Source of the DNA: Prochlorococcus sp. AG-315-I14
GTDB lineage: Bacteria > Cyanobacteriota > Cyanobacteriia > PCC-6307 > Cyanobiaceae
Assembly (NCBI GenBank): GCA_003283665.1
Contig: QBWF01000002.1
Coordinates: 1 to 64,000 of the forward strand
Length of the DNA: 64,000 bases
Direction of reading: 5' to 3'
The translations under genes were made by a program, and so were the position numbers. Below are positions 36,974 to 47,176 of the stretch, in pieces (position 1 is the first letter of the stretch; each line of letters starts with the position of its first letter). The notes under the pieces are model-generated. The model did no database searches, had not been told where the DNA came from, and worked only from the letters and a program-made list of their open reading frames with translations.

Positions 36974-37726
36974 GTGCGAAATAATTCAGCCAAATCTTTA
37001 TTGCGATGGTCTGAGTTTCGGACAGGCTCTCCACAAATTCCTTTTGAAGTAATTTCGAAAGAACCCTCATCTTTACAGGCTGCTGAGTTAATAAGAAATC
37101 AAAGTCGATCAGGACGAACTCTGAAAAGAATAGGTGATGTTATTTTTTCTTTACTAGTAATAATTTTAGGGTCTCCAATTTTTCTACTTTTAGCAATCTT
37201 AGTAAGATTTAGTTCTCCTGGATCTATTTTCTATATTCAAGAAAGAGTAGGTAGAAACTACAGAAAGTTTGGTTGTATTAAGTTCCGCACAATGTATAAA
37301 GATGCTGATACAATTCTCCCCAATTTATTGGAAAAATATCCTTTAATGAAAAAAGAGTTTGAAAAAGATTTTAAGCTGAGAAATGATCCAAGGATTACAA
37401 GATTAGGTAGATTCCTGAGAAGATCTAGTTTAGACGAATTACCTCAATTCTTTAATGTTTTGAAAGGCGAGATGAGCGTTGTGGGGCCAAGACCAGTTGT
37501 TGTAAATGAAATTAAAAAATATAGTCTTTTTATGGATGAGGTTATATCCGTAAGACCAGGTTTGACTGGACTTTGGCAAGTGAGTGGAAGAAATAATCTT
37601 AGTTATAAAAAAAGAATAGAATTAGATTTAATCTATGCTAGAAATAGGAATTTTAAACTTGACTTAGAAATAATTTTGTTAACTTTTGGAGTTCTCCTTT
37701 TTCCAATGGATAGAGGTGCTTTTTAA
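36974..37726 (+). CDS. Polyprenyl-phosphate sugar phosphotransferase
   Basis: Bacterial sugar-transferase family (WcaJ/WbaP C-terminal type), which moves a sugar phosphate from UDP-sugar to undecaprenyl phosphate to start a polysaccharide. One membrane helix (about residues 54-78) is followed by the signature GSPIFYIQERVGRN-like segment, KFRTMYKDAD, RRSSLDELPQFFNVLKGEMSVVGPRP and RPGLTGLWQVSGR. Length 250 is the short form. GTG start. It ends four bases inside the convergent cobD gene. Confidence 0.93.
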   Translation: MRNNSAKSLLRWSEFRTGSPQIPFEVISKEPSSLQAAELIRNQSRSGRTLKRIGDVIFSLLVIILGSPIFLLLAILVRFSSPGSIFYIQERVGRNYRKFGCIKFRTMYKDADTILPNLLEKYPLMKKEFEKDFKLRNDPRITRLGRFLRRSSLDELPQFFNVLKGEMSVVGPRPVVVNEIKKYSLFMDEVISVRPGLTGLWQVSGRNNLSYKKRIELDLIYARNRNFKLDLEIILLTFGVLLFPMDRGAF

Positions 37727-38694
37727 ATTAAGAGCTGTAAAAATATAATCATCATTGCCATAAACAAAAGCCACGTAAATTCAAGCCTAAGACTTAAACT
37801 TAGTATCCTTCTTATTGATTCTTGACTAGCTTTTGGAGCTGATATGGCTATTAATGGTTTTAAAACCTTTTTACCTTTATAAAAGTTTTCTCCACCCATT
37901 TTTACATTGGCGCAATGAGCAAATATTGCTTCGGAAATACCTGAGTTGGGTGATGAATCAGTACAACCATCTTTCCATGCTTGTTTGATTGTGTTTATAG
38001 TGCTCTCATTAGTTCTACAACAAAAAGGAAGCGTAATTAATACAAGCCTAGTTGGTATAAAGGTTAGGATGTCGTCCAACTTCGCACCCGCAAAGCCTAG
38101 CCACCGTAAATTCCCTTCTTTATATCCAAGCATTGAATCTATTGTGCTACTTGCTTTGAAAATCCATACTAGTGCTAATGGTCCGGGTAAAGATTCATTG
38201 AATTGCCAGGAGATTATGCCTATAAACATCCAAAAAAGTGGAGCGAATATACCATCTACAGCGTTTTCTGCTGCTGTTTCCGCAGCAGCTCTAAGAATTT
38301 CACCTTTGTCTAAATTTTGAACGTCTCTTCCAACAATAAAACTTAGTTTTTTTCTTGCTTTACTTATGTTTTCGTTGTTATTTTGGGAATTTAACAAATT
38401 GATAATTTCAATAACACTTAGATAAAGACTTTTTGCTGCTAATGCACTACTGAGAGAAATTAAAAGAATTAGTATGCTAAGAAATCTTTTTTCAGTTTCA
38501 AAAGTTAGAAAGACTCTTTCAATTACCCATCCAAATGACCCACTAATAAATATAAGAAAAAATGTAATTAATATGCCACCAATTCTGAGTTTTATTTGAT
38601 TTTCTTTGGCAATCCGCTCAACCAATACTCTTAGCCAATCAATAATAAATCCCATGAATTGAACTGGATGAGGTGACCATTTTGGGTCACCCAC
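37723..38694 (-). CDS. cobD: Adenosylcobinamide-phosphate synthase (CbiB/CobD)
   Basis: Membrane enzyme of the aerobic cobalamin pathway that attaches the aminopropanol arm. Blocks GDPKWSPHPVQFMG, ETAAENAVDGIFAPLFW, and TIDSMLGYKEGNLRWLGFAGAKLDD are diagnostic. The first standard start is the GTG at 38694, but the in-frame codons upstream read IIIIPLLFGSVLFDLL, which is the family's first helix. The true start therefore probably lies at a rare codon between 38695 and about 38740, directly after the ilvC stop. Confidence 0.92.
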   Translation of the reverse strand: MGDPKWSPHPVQFMGFIIDWLRVLVERIAKENQIKLRIGGILITFFLIFISGSFGWVIERVFLTFETEKRFLSILILLISLSSALAAKSLYLSVIEIINLLNSQNNNENISKARKKLSFIVGRDVQNLDKGEILRAAAETAAENAVDGIFAPLFWMFIGIISWQFNESLPGPLALVWIFKASSTIDSMLGYKEGNLRWLGFAGAKLDDILTFIPTRLVLITLPFCCRTNESTINTIKQAWKDGCTDSSPNSGISEAIFAHCANVKMGGENFYKGKKVLKPLIAISAPKASQESIRRILSLSLRLEFTWLLFMAMMIIFLQLLI

Positions 38695-38741
38695 CAGAAG
38701 ATCAAACAGAACAGATCCAAAGAGTAGAGGAATAATGATTA

Positions 38742-39761
<1,020 letters not shown>

Positions 39762-39906
39762 TTAGGGCTGAGCTTACGAAATAGAGTGCTTATGAAGCCA
39801 CTTTCTTGATATATTTTTTTCAGTATGGTCAAAAATTTATAAATCATGTTGAGAAATCTCAATATTCAAAATCAGTATTTTCAACTCAAGAGGAAATTAA
39901 TTTAAT

Positions 39907-40509
39907 TTAACTTTCGCTTGGATGAGTAATAACTCTGTCAATTAGCCCATAGTTTTTAGCTTCTTCAGCACTTAAAAAGTAATCTCGATCTGTGTCCTTT
40001 TCAATTTTTTCGAATGTTTGTCCAGTCATGTCTGCCATTGCTTTATTAAGCATTTCTTTTATCCGAAGAATTTCACGTGCTTCAATTTCAATGTCACTTG
40101 CCTGTCTTTGAGCTGTTCCTCCAAGTGGTTGGTGGATCATAATTCTACTGTGAGGAAGCGCTAGTCTTTTCCCTTTAGTTCCTGCGGATAATAAAAAGGA
40201 CCCCATTGAGGCGGCCAAACCAACGCATATGGTAACAATATCGCTCTTGACATATTTCATAGTGTCGTAAATAGCTAAACCAGCAGTCACAGATCCTCCT
40301 GGGCTATTTATATAGAGATAGATAGGCTTGCTACTATCATCTGAATCTAAATAAAGCATTTGAGCTACGAGACTATTAGCAATACCGTCGTTAACTTCCT
40401 GTCCAAGAAATAAAATTCTTTCTGCACCAAGTCTGGTGTATATGTCTACCCATCTTTCATATTGACTTCCAGGAAGACGGTATGGAACGCTTGGAGTACC
40501 TATTGGCAT
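39907..40509 (-). CDS. clpP: ATP-dependent Clp protease proteolytic subunit
   Basis: Serine peptidase of the Clp protease. The catalytic triad is visible: Ser101 in GLAASMGSF, His126 in MIHQPLGG and Asp176 in DTDRDYFLS. Length 200 and ATG start at 40509. It lies after clpR in the same direction; in cyanobacteria the clpR partner forms a mixed ring with the ClpP3-type subunit, so this is the likely ClpP3 equivalent. Confidence 0.96.
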   Translation of the reverse strand: MPIGTPSVPYRLPGSQYERWVDIYTRLGAERILFLGQEVNDGIANSLVAQMLYLDSDDSSKPIYLYINSPGGSVTAGLAIYDTMKYVKSDIVTICVGLAASMGSFLLSAGTKGKRLALPHSRIMIHQPLGGTAQRQASDIEIEAREILRIKEMLNKAMADMTGQTFEKIEKDTDRDYFLSAEEAKNYGLIDRVITHPSES

Positions 40510-40576
40510 GATGAAAATAATAAAGAATTAAAATGAGAAGAAGAGAGAGTCAGTTCCTTGGCTTAAAAATTGATTT

Positions 40577-41248
40577 TCAGGTTAAAGGTGTTTTTGAGGG
40601 TAAGTCTTTTCTACTTGTTAAGACTCGATCAATAAGGCCATATTCAACAGCTTCAAAAGGATTTAGATAGCTCATTCGATCTGAATCTTTTGATAACTGT
40701 TCAACACTTTTTCCAGTATTTTGACTAAGAATTTCTAACATTGCCTTCTTATTGTGTATTACTTCCGTTGCTCTTATCTGTATATCGGTCGCTTGGCCTT
40801 GTGCTCCACTCCTGGGTTGGTGAAGAACTATAGAAGCATGAGGTAAAGCTGCTCTTTGCCCTTTCGTTCCTCCTGAAAGGATCACTGCTGCTGTTCCCAT
40901 AGCTTGTCCAATACATATTGTGTGGACAGGTGGTTTCACATATCTGAGAGTGTCGCAAATTGCAAAGGCCTCAGTTTCAAAACCAATGGCATCTCCTGTA
41001 TACCAGCTTGTGCCAGTGGAATTTATATAGAAATATATTGGTTTTTCAGGGTTGTCAAATTCTAAAAATAGAAGTTGAGCAATAATTAACTCTGTGACAT
41101 TCATTCCAAGCTGCCTTTTGGCATCATCATCAGAGAATAAAGGCAAACCTAAGTATACAATCCTTTCTTTTAAGAGAAGAGAAGGTAGATCAGGTGGTGG
41201 AGTTCTCATTACAGCAGAGTCGCCGTAGTAAGGAGCGGATACAGTCAT
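40577..41248 (-). CDS. clpR: ClpR, inactive Clp protease subunit
   Basis: ClpP homologue that has lost its catalytic site: an ungapped comparison with the next gene puts Gly118 at the Ser position and Met192 at the Asp position, while the His (VLHQP, His143) is still there. The inserted segment INSTGTSWYTGDAIGFETEAF is typical of the cyanobacterial ClpR. It serves as a structural partner in a mixed ClpP/ClpR ring. It precedes clpP by about 67 bases on the same strand. Confidence 0.93.
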   Translation of the reverse strand: MTVSAPYYGDSAVMRTPPPDLPSLLLKERIVYLGLPLFSDDDAKRQLGMNVTELIIAQLLFLEFDNPEKPIYFYINSTGTSWYTGDAIGFETEAFAICDTLRYVKPPVHTICIGQAMGTAAVILSGGTKGQRAALPHASIVLHQPRSGAQGQATDIQIRATEVIHNKKAMLEILSQNTGKSVEQLSKDSDRMSYLNPFEAVEYGLIDRVLTSRKDLPSKTPLT

Positions 41249-41289
41249 ATGAGAAGCTAAGGACCTCTTGGGTTTGAGCCTAGCTAGAT

Positions 41290-42399
41290 CTAGCCCTTCG
41301 ATGCTTTTCTTGAGTCAAATTTGTTTGGGGGCTGATCATTTGTAGCTCTGCTAAAAACCATTCTTCCTGTGGGAGTCTGCAAAGCTCCTGTCACGACAAC
41401 TTCTATTCTAGTGCCTATCCATTGGCGCCCTTCTTCAATAACAACCATTGTCCCATCTTCAAGATAGGCAATTCCTTGGGAACTCTCTTTTCCCTCTCTG
41501 ACGACTTTTAGATTTAATTTTTCACCAGGTTGTACTTCAGGTCTTACTGCAAGAACAAGGTCACTAAGGTTTAAGACTTTTATTTCTTGTACTTGGGCTA
41601 CTTGGGATAAGTTGTAATCAACAGTTATTAATATTCCTCCTATATCAGAAGTTAACTTCAGAAGGATATCATCGGTTCCTTCTCCTTCGTATTTTGTACT
41701 ATTTATAACTAATCTTCTTCCATAAGATTCTCTTAGTTGGTTTAACAACTTAAGGCCTCTTCTTCCTTTTCCTCTTTTTTCGTTGTTACTTGAGTCTGCT
41801 AGTTTCTGCAGTTCTTCTATTACTGACTGGGCAACAATTACTTGCCCTTCTATTAACCCAAAACCAAGCAATGCCTGAATACGACCATCGATTATTACGC
41901 TAGTATCTAACACTTTTGCACTCGCAGGAGTTAAAATTCCATCTGCAATTAATAGAGCTTCAGCACTATTTGGATTGAAAAGACGAAGAATTGTCCTTCC
42001 ATGACTGTCAGCTAAATTATATCCAAGTAAACCAAAGAAAATATTGCTAAGGATTGCATAAATAGGCTTTGCAAAAAATAATTCTTCTGGTAATACTAAA
42101 AGTAAAACAGGTGCTAATAAAAGGTTGGCTATTATTAATCCTAGTATTAATCCTATTGATCTACTGATTAATAAATCAGTAGGCATAGTTTTTGTCTGTT
42201 GAATTAATTTATTTCTAAATTGCTGAAAAATAAAGGCTATTAAAAGACCAATTAAGGCTATTAATCCAGCTAAAGCAATTTTTAAATTCTTTATATTAGT
42301 AATTTGATCTAAAGTCTCTCTAGGTAACCAATCAACTCCAATCCATCCGGTGATAGCACCTGAAATGAGAAATAAAACCAGGATTAATAGGTCTGCCAT
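41290..42399 (-). CDS. PIN/TRAM-domain membrane protein (YacL-like)
   Basis: A 369-residue protein: several N-terminal membrane helices (about residues 4-140), a PIN-like nuclease domain with acidic residues in KVLDTSVIIDGRI and DDILLKLT ... VDYN, and a C-terminal TRAM domain (LNLKVVREGKESSQGIAYLEDGTMVVIEEG). This architecture is widespread in cyanobacteria and Gram-positive bacteria. RNase activity is inferred from the fold. It opens the leftward run with clpR and clpP. Confidence 0.88.
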   Translation of the reverse strand: MADLLILVLFLISGAITGWIGVDWLPRETLDQITNIKNLKIALAGLIALIGLLIAFIFQQFRNKLIQQTKTMPTDLLISRSIGLILGLIIANLLLAPVLLLVLPEELFFAKPIYAILSNIFFGLLGYNLADSHGRTILRLFNPNSAEALLIADGILTPASAKVLDTSVIIDGRIQALLGFGLIEGQVIVAQSVIEELQKLADSSNNEKRGKGRRGLKLLNQLRESYGRRLVINSTKYEGEGTDDILLKLTSDIGGILITVDYNLSQVAQVQEIKVLNLSDLVLAVRPEVQPGEKLNLKVVREGKESSQGIAYLEDGTMVVIEEGRQWIGTRIEVVVTGALQTPTGRMVFSRATNDQPPNKFDSRKASKG

Positions 42400-42510
42400 G
42401 TACTCAGGTTATGCTTCCTTATTCGTTTTTTCTAAAGCTTTCTTCATTTCCAAAGATTTGGGTTGTAAAAACGATCATCTTTTTGAGTTGGGGCTGCCAG
42501 CTGTGAAATT

Positions 42511-43731
42511 GTGAAGCCTCCAAGAAGTGCATACTTGCATATTCCTTTTTGCCATAAAAGATGTTTTTACTGTGATTTTTCTATTATCCCTTTAGGTAAT
42601 AGCGCTGATGTCGCTGGAGGTCCAGGACTAACCTCTATTAACTCATATTTGGATCTCCTTCACAGGGAGATTTCAATAGCGCCAAAAGGACCTCCATTGT
42701 CGACTATTTATTTGGGTGGTGGGACTCCATCTTTATTAAATAAGGGTGAAGTCTGCGATTTATTGAAACATCTCCAGAGAAAATTTGGATTTCAAGATGG
42801 GGCTGAACTGACTATGGAGGTTGATCCTTCAACATTTGTAGAAAATGATCTTAAGGAATATATAGAAATTGGAATTAATAGATTGAGTCTGGGTGCACAG
42901 TCTTTTGATGATAAGACTTTGGCTGCAATAGGTAGAAAACACACTAGGTTTGAACTTATTGAAGCGTGTAGTTGGGTTAATAAATTATTTAAACAGGGGT
43001 TCTTATTAAGTTGGAGTCTTGACTTGATTGAAAATCTTCCAGGATTAACTCTTGAACAATGGTCCTTTGAATTGGAACAAGCAGTTCAAACAGAGGCTCC
43101 TCATCTTTCAATTTATGATCTTACGATCGAACCAGAGACAGTATTTGGGCGTAAGCATAAAAAAGGAGAGTTAAATATTCCAAGTGAATCTATTGCTACA
43201 AGTATAAATTTGAAGACTAGTAATTATTTAAAAAATAAAGGTTTTTCCCGATATGAGATATCTAGTTACTGTTTACCCTGTCACGCTTCTCGCCATAATC
43301 GGATGTATTGGAGTGGGAGTGGTTGGTGGGGTTTTGGCATGGGTGCTACGAGTGCTCCATGGGGTGAAAGATTTGCTAGGCCCCAAACTATAATGGGATA
43401 CAAAAAATGGGTAGAAGACCAAGAAAATATAGAATTAGAGTCTTCATTGATGGGTAATTCTTCTAGTAAAATGCCATTGGATGAGCTGATAATGATTGGC
43501 TTACGAAGAAGGGAGGGTGTTCATATCGAAGAACTTGCTAAATATTCAGGTTGGACTGAAGAGAAATGCAATCAAAAATTGAAATTATTACTTAAATATT
43601 GGCATGATTTTTTGGATAAAGGTTTTTTAATACAAAAAAATGGTCGGTTTTTCTTGAGTAATCCCAAAGGGATGCAAATTAGTAATCAGATTCTGGTTCA
43701 AATGTTTATGTGGTGGGATTCTGTTGATTGA
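42511..43731 (+). CDS. hemW: Heme chaperone HemW (radical SAM)
   Basis: Radical SAM protein of the HemN-like family, now thought to insert or carry haem rather than oxidise coproporphyrinogen. The 4Fe-4S ligands are Cys14, Cys18 and Cys21 in [14 protein letters not shown], which lacks the extra Cys of true HemN; the GGGTPSLL motif follows. Length 406 with a GTG start at 42511. It runs 26 bases into the end of panB on the other strand. Confidence 0.93.
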   Translation: MKPPRSAYLHIPFCHKRCFYCDFSIIPLGNSADVAGGPGLTSINSYLDLLHREISIAPKGPPLSTIYLGGGTPSLLNKGEVCDLLKHLQRKFGFQDGAELTMEVDPSTFVENDLKEYIEIGINRLSLGAQSFDDKTLAAIGRKHTRFELIEACSWVNKLFKQGFLLSWSLDLIENLPGLTLEQWSFELEQAVQTEAPHLSIYDLTIEPETVFGRKHKKGELNIPSESIATSINLKTSNYLKNKGFSRYEISSYCLPCHASRHNRMYWSGSGWWGFGMGATSAPWGERFARPQTIMGYKKWVEDQENIELESSLMGNSSSKMPLDELIMIGLRRREGVHIEELAKYSGWTEEKCNQKLKLLLKYWHDFLDKGFLIQKNGRFFLSNPKGMQISNQILVQMFMWWDSVD

Positions 43732-44497
43732 GCTGATGTTTCTTAACCCAACTCTTAAGAGCATTAATGCAAAGTTCTCGGCCTGAAATTAATGGTTTTG
43801 TAAATGGAGGCTGTTTATTTGAAAGCCCAAGTAGATCTGCTGTAACACGTACTTGTCCATCACATTGATTTCCTGCTCCAATTCCAATGACAGGTATTGT
43901 TAAATTCTTTTTTATTTTGCCTGCAATTTCTTCTGGAATATGTTCTAAAACAATCGCAAAGCATCCCGATTCTTGAAGTTTTTTTGAATCTTGGAAAATT
44001 TTCTCCTGACTCTCTTTGTCTCTAGCTTGTGATTTATAGCCAAGAAGATGCACTGATTGTGGGGTTAAACCAAGATGCCCCATTACGGGTATTCCCATTC
44101 GTACAAATCTTTCAATAACTAAAAGAGTTTCAGGCTCAGCACCTTCAAGCTTTACTGCTGATGCACATGAATTCTTTAAAAGGGTGCCTGCAGCCTCTAC
44201 AGCCTTATCTTCGCCGCATTGATAACTTAAAAAAGGTAAATCAGATATAACCAAAGGTTGCTTGGATAGTGGTTTGGAAAATCCTCGACAAACGGCTTGA
44301 GTGTGGTGGAGCATTTGCTCAAGTGTTACTGGAAGTGTAGTCGCATGACCTAAAACCACCATTCCCAGTGAATCGCCAACAAGAACTACATCTGCACCAG
44401 ACGCTTCAACCATTGATGCTGAAATTGCATCCCAAGCAGTTAAGACTGTGATCGGCTTGCCAAGTTCTTTTAAACGAACCAAATCTGTGGTTAGCAT
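43706..44497 (-). CDS. panB: 3-methyl-2-oxobutanoate hydroxymethyltransferase
   Basis: First step of pantothenate synthesis, using methylene-THF and ketoisovalerate. Blocks [47 protein letters not shown] and VPVIGIGAG are diagnostic. Length 263. Its 5' end lies near the SRP RNA gene, which is on the other strand. It overlaps hemW at the 3' ends. Confidence 0.95.
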   Translation of the reverse strand: MLTTDLVRLKELGKPITVLTAWDAISASMVEASGADVVLVGDSLGMVVLGHATTLPVTLEQMLHHTQAVCRGFSKPLSKQPLVISDLPFLSYQCGEDKAVEAAGTLLKNSCASAVKLEGAEPETLLVIERFVRMGIPVMGHLGLTPQSVHLLGYKSQARDKESQEKIFQDSKKLQESGCFAIVLEHIPEEIAGKIKKNLTIPVIGIGAGNQCDGQVRVTADLLGLSNKQPPFTKPLISGRELCINALKSWVKKHQLNQQNPTT

Positions 44498-44539
44498 TTA
44501 ATTTTTAATATCGTGGAAGGATATTGCTAATATTCTAAT

Positions 44540-44633
44540 GACTCGGCCCCATGCGGCTTTGACGCTCAAATCTGGTCAGGACCGGAAGGTAGCAGCCATA
44601 AGGGATGCTCAAAGCAGGCGTGGATTCCGGGTC
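44540..44633 (+). ncRNA. ffs: Signal recognition particle RNA (4.5S type)
   Basis: A 94-base RNA. The ends GACTCGG/CCGGGTC pair, and the conserved apical domain with the symmetric and asymmetric loops, GGTCAGGACCGGAAGGTAGCAG, is plain. It forms the SRP with Ffh and targets membrane proteins. It is divergent from panB and convergent with ftsZ, whose stop is only 16 bases away. Confidence 0.93.
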
Positions 44634-44649
44634 ACCAAATTAAATTGAT

Positions 44650-45768
44650 TTAAGGGTCCTTTCGTATTTGTCTGAGACGTAAGAATTCAGGTATTGATGC
44701 ACCAGTCTCTCTTACCTCTTTCTGTTCATAAAGTGACTGAGGGTTAAGTCTAGCTTTTGTTCTCTGATTGGAATAAGACTGATTGCTGTCGAATCCTGTT
44801 GCGATAACTGTTACTTGAATTTCACCCTCAAGCTTTTCGTCAACAACTGCTCCGACAATGATATTTGCTTCTGGATCAACTACTTCATAAATCACTTCAG
44901 AGGCCGAAGTCATATCTTCAAGTGTCATATCTTTTCCTCCAGTGATATTGATCACACATCCTTTGGCTCCATCTATTCGAGCAGCCTCTAAAAGAGGACT
45001 ATTGATTGCCGCTTGAGCAGCTTCTAAAGCTCTGGACCGTCCAGAACCTAATCCAATCCCTAAAAGAGCTGTTCCAGCCTCAGTCATAACAGATCGAACG
45101 TCTGCAAAATCTACGTTTACCAATCCAGGGCATGTGATTATATCGCTTATTCCTTTCACTCCCATTCTTAAGACGTCATCAGCACTTCGGAAAGCTTCTT
45201 GAAGGGGAGCTCCAGCAATCACATCCTTTAGTCTGTCGTTCGGAATTACTATCAAAGTGTCTACATTTTCGGCAAGTCTTGCAATCCCTTCATCTGCTTG
45301 TCTTAAGCGACGCCTACCTTCAAATCCAAATGGCTTAGTAACGATACCGACAGTTAAAGCACCACTCTCTTTTGCTACCTCAGCAACAACAGGTGCTGCA
45401 CCTGTCCCAGTACCTCCTCCCATTCCTGCTGCAATGAAAACCAGGTCAACACCTTCCAGTGATTGTTGAAGGTCTGTCTTGGATTCTTCAGCGGCCTTTT
45501 GACCAATACTAGGGTTTCCTCCAGCTCCTAAACCTCTCGTTAAGGCTTGACCAAGTTGAACTCTATTAGTTGCAGAGGATTGCAAAAGTGCTTGAGCATC
45601 TGTATTTAGAACTCGATATGTGACTCCCTCAAGATCACTAAGAATCATTCTGTTGACGGCGTTACTTCCACCACCACCTACTCCAATAACTTCAATACGA
45701 GCAGATTGACTGGGCAGGATTTCTTCATCCATGTTGAAACTAGATTTGTTTCCGATTCCCATCACCAT
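44650..45768 (-). CDS. ftsZ: Cell division protein FtsZ
   Basis: Tubulin-like GTPase that forms the division ring. The GTP-binding loop [10 protein letters not shown] is near residue 113 and the T7 synergy loop [11 protein letters not shown] near 215; [11 protein letters not shown] opens the domain. The tail ends in a basic segment [12 protein letters not shown], the part that binds partner proteins. Length 372. Start 45768 or the ATG two codons later are both possible. It is preceded by ftsQ in a leftward division and wall cluster. Confidence 0.96.
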   Translation of the reverse strand: MVMGIGNKSSFNMDEEILPSQSARIEVIGVGGGGSNAVNRMILSDLEGVTYRVLNTDAQALLQSSATNRVQLGQALTRGLGAGGNPSIGQKAAEESKTDLQQSLEGVDLVFIAAGMGGGTGTGAAPVVAEVAKESGALTVGIVTKPFGFEGRRRLRQADEGIARLAENVDTLIVIPNDRLKDVIAGAPLQEAFRSADDVLRMGVKGISDIITCPGLVNVDFADVRSVMTEAGTALLGIGLGSGRSRALEAAQAAINSPLLEAARIDGAKGCVINITGGKDMTLEDMTSASEVIYEVVDPEANIIVGAVVDEKLEGEIQVTVIATGFDSNQSYSNQRTKARLNPQSLYEQKEVRETGASIPEFLRLRQIRKDP

Positions 45769-45944
45769 ATCCAGGATTAGAACTCATTTTTTGGCATTAT
45801 GAACAGCATCTCAGATTTCTGTTGGATTCCTGATTTAAATTAGTTAACAATTTAAATTATTAATATAAGAAAATTTTTCTTCTAGCTTTTTAAACTTGAT
45901 ACTAAAAACGTGTCATTGCAGGCCTTTAAGCTTTATTGATGCAG

Positions 45945-46733
45945 TTATTTTTCTGTTTTTAATTCTGGTTTGTTTGGATCTCGCAAATCAACAGTGTTTA
46001 CTTTTGTGTTGATTAAAAGATTTGGTAATGATTCTTGAAGGACGTTTAGCTTGTTTATTTGTTCCATTAGTTGGTCAGTATTTGAACCTAATAAAACTGA
46101 ATTGAATTGATCAGTCTTTATGCTGATTTCTTGGTAGGGGTTTAAGATTATTTTCTGAAGTTGGCTTTGTAAGCTAAATCTATTTTCGATTATTAAGGCG
46201 ATCTCTTTGGTCTTATTGGGTTGCCATCCTTCAATAGATATATTTACTTTATTTTTTTTTGATTCTTTTACTAATTTTAGTGGTATCCAATATCCCTCAA
46301 TATCAATCATTCCTTTCTCTGTTTTATTTAGGAAGGTTCTACTAGCAAAAGCGATTGGCTCTCTTTCTAGAATATTTAAATTAATACTTGCTGGAAAGAA
46401 TTGCCGATTAATTGAAACGGCTTTAATTGGTAATTTTCTTAATAGTAATTCTTCAATTTCTTTAGGGTTTGATTCTAATAAATTTCTTGGAAAGTAATTT
46501 ATAGCAGCCTTCTCTATATCTTTTCTGCTTAGTCCTGAGAGGCCTGTAATAGTAATTTCTTTTAATTCTATAGGCTTCCAAGCCTGGTCTAAATATGAAA
46601 TAAGAAGAGTAATTGAAAGGCCACAAAAGAATATTAACCGCCAAATCTCAATTAGAAATTTTTTACTTTCAATTGATTTAATAGATTTTTTATTTTTTTT
46701 TCGATACCTTGCTTTTCGTCTTTGGTTTTTCAC
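45945..46733 (-). CDS. ftsQ: FtsQ-like division protein (POTRA)
   Basis: A 262-residue membrane protein: a basic cytoplasmic start, one membrane helix (about residues 28-48), then a POTRA domain (LKEITITGLSGLSRKDIEKA) and a beta domain as in FtsQ/DivIB. It recruits later division proteins to the ring. Start GTG at 46733 overlaps the stop of the upstream gene (GTGA). Position between ddl and ftsZ agrees with the name. Confidence 0.87.
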   Translation of the reverse strand: MKNQRRKARYRKKNKKSIKSIESKKFLIEIWRLIFFCGLSITLLISYLDQAWKPIELKEITITGLSGLSRKDIEKAAINYFPRNLLESNPKEIEELLLRKLPIKAVSINRQFFPASINLNILEREPIAFASRTFLNKTEKGMIDIEGYWIPLKLVKESKKNKVNISIEGWQPNKTKEIALIIENRFSLQSQLQKIILNPYQEISIKTDQFNSVLLGSNTDQLMEQINKLNVLQESLPNLLINTKVNTVDLRDPNKPELKTEK

Positions 46734-47140
46734 AAGTCACATCTAGCCCTTGACATGAGTTGATCCATCCATTGCCTTGCGCGTTCTGCATCTGAAAAAG
46801 GAACATCTATTTCTTTTCCTGCGCCAATAAGTCTAAGGCGACAGCGTCCTTGAGATTCTTGGGTAAGAGGAGCGTCTCCTGAACTTAGGGACATTAATTC
46901 AAGCATTTCTAATTGCTTTACTTCGAAAGTTGCTTCTTCCTTGAAACTTCCGGCTTCAAAACTGCTCCAACATAGAGAACCATCTTTTAAACGAGCAGCC
47001 CCAGTACCATCTAATTTGGCCAGCTCCGATCCTTTTGCCCAACTTAGGTATAGGCTTTGACGCCTTCTCTCTAGCCATCCAAGTGCCGTTAGCAGCACGA
47101 AAGCAATGAGTAGAGGTAACCATAGAAGACCGTGAATCAT
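46730..47140 (-). CDS. Membrane-anchored protein, unknown, in the ddl-ftsQ-ftsZ cluster
   Basis: A 136-residue protein with one N-terminal membrane helix (about residues 4-22) and a soluble part with alternating charged and hydrophobic strands (AARLKDGSLCWSSFEAG, RCRLRLIGAGKEIDVPF). It resembles small PH-like or beta-sandwich domains but I cannot name a family. It lies between ddl and ftsQ and overlaps ftsQ by four bases, so a role in envelope growth or division is inferred from context alone. Confidence 0.75.
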   Translation of the reverse strand: MIHGLLWLPLLIAFVLLTALGWLERRRQSLYLSWAKGSELAKLDGTGAARLKDGSLCWSSFEAGSFKEEATFEVKQLEMLELMSLSSGDAPLTQESQGRCRLRLIGAGKEIDVPFSDAERARQWMDQLMSRARCDL

Positions 47141-47176
47141 CGCCTGAAAAAAAGAGTATTAAATCCCATGGTTAAT

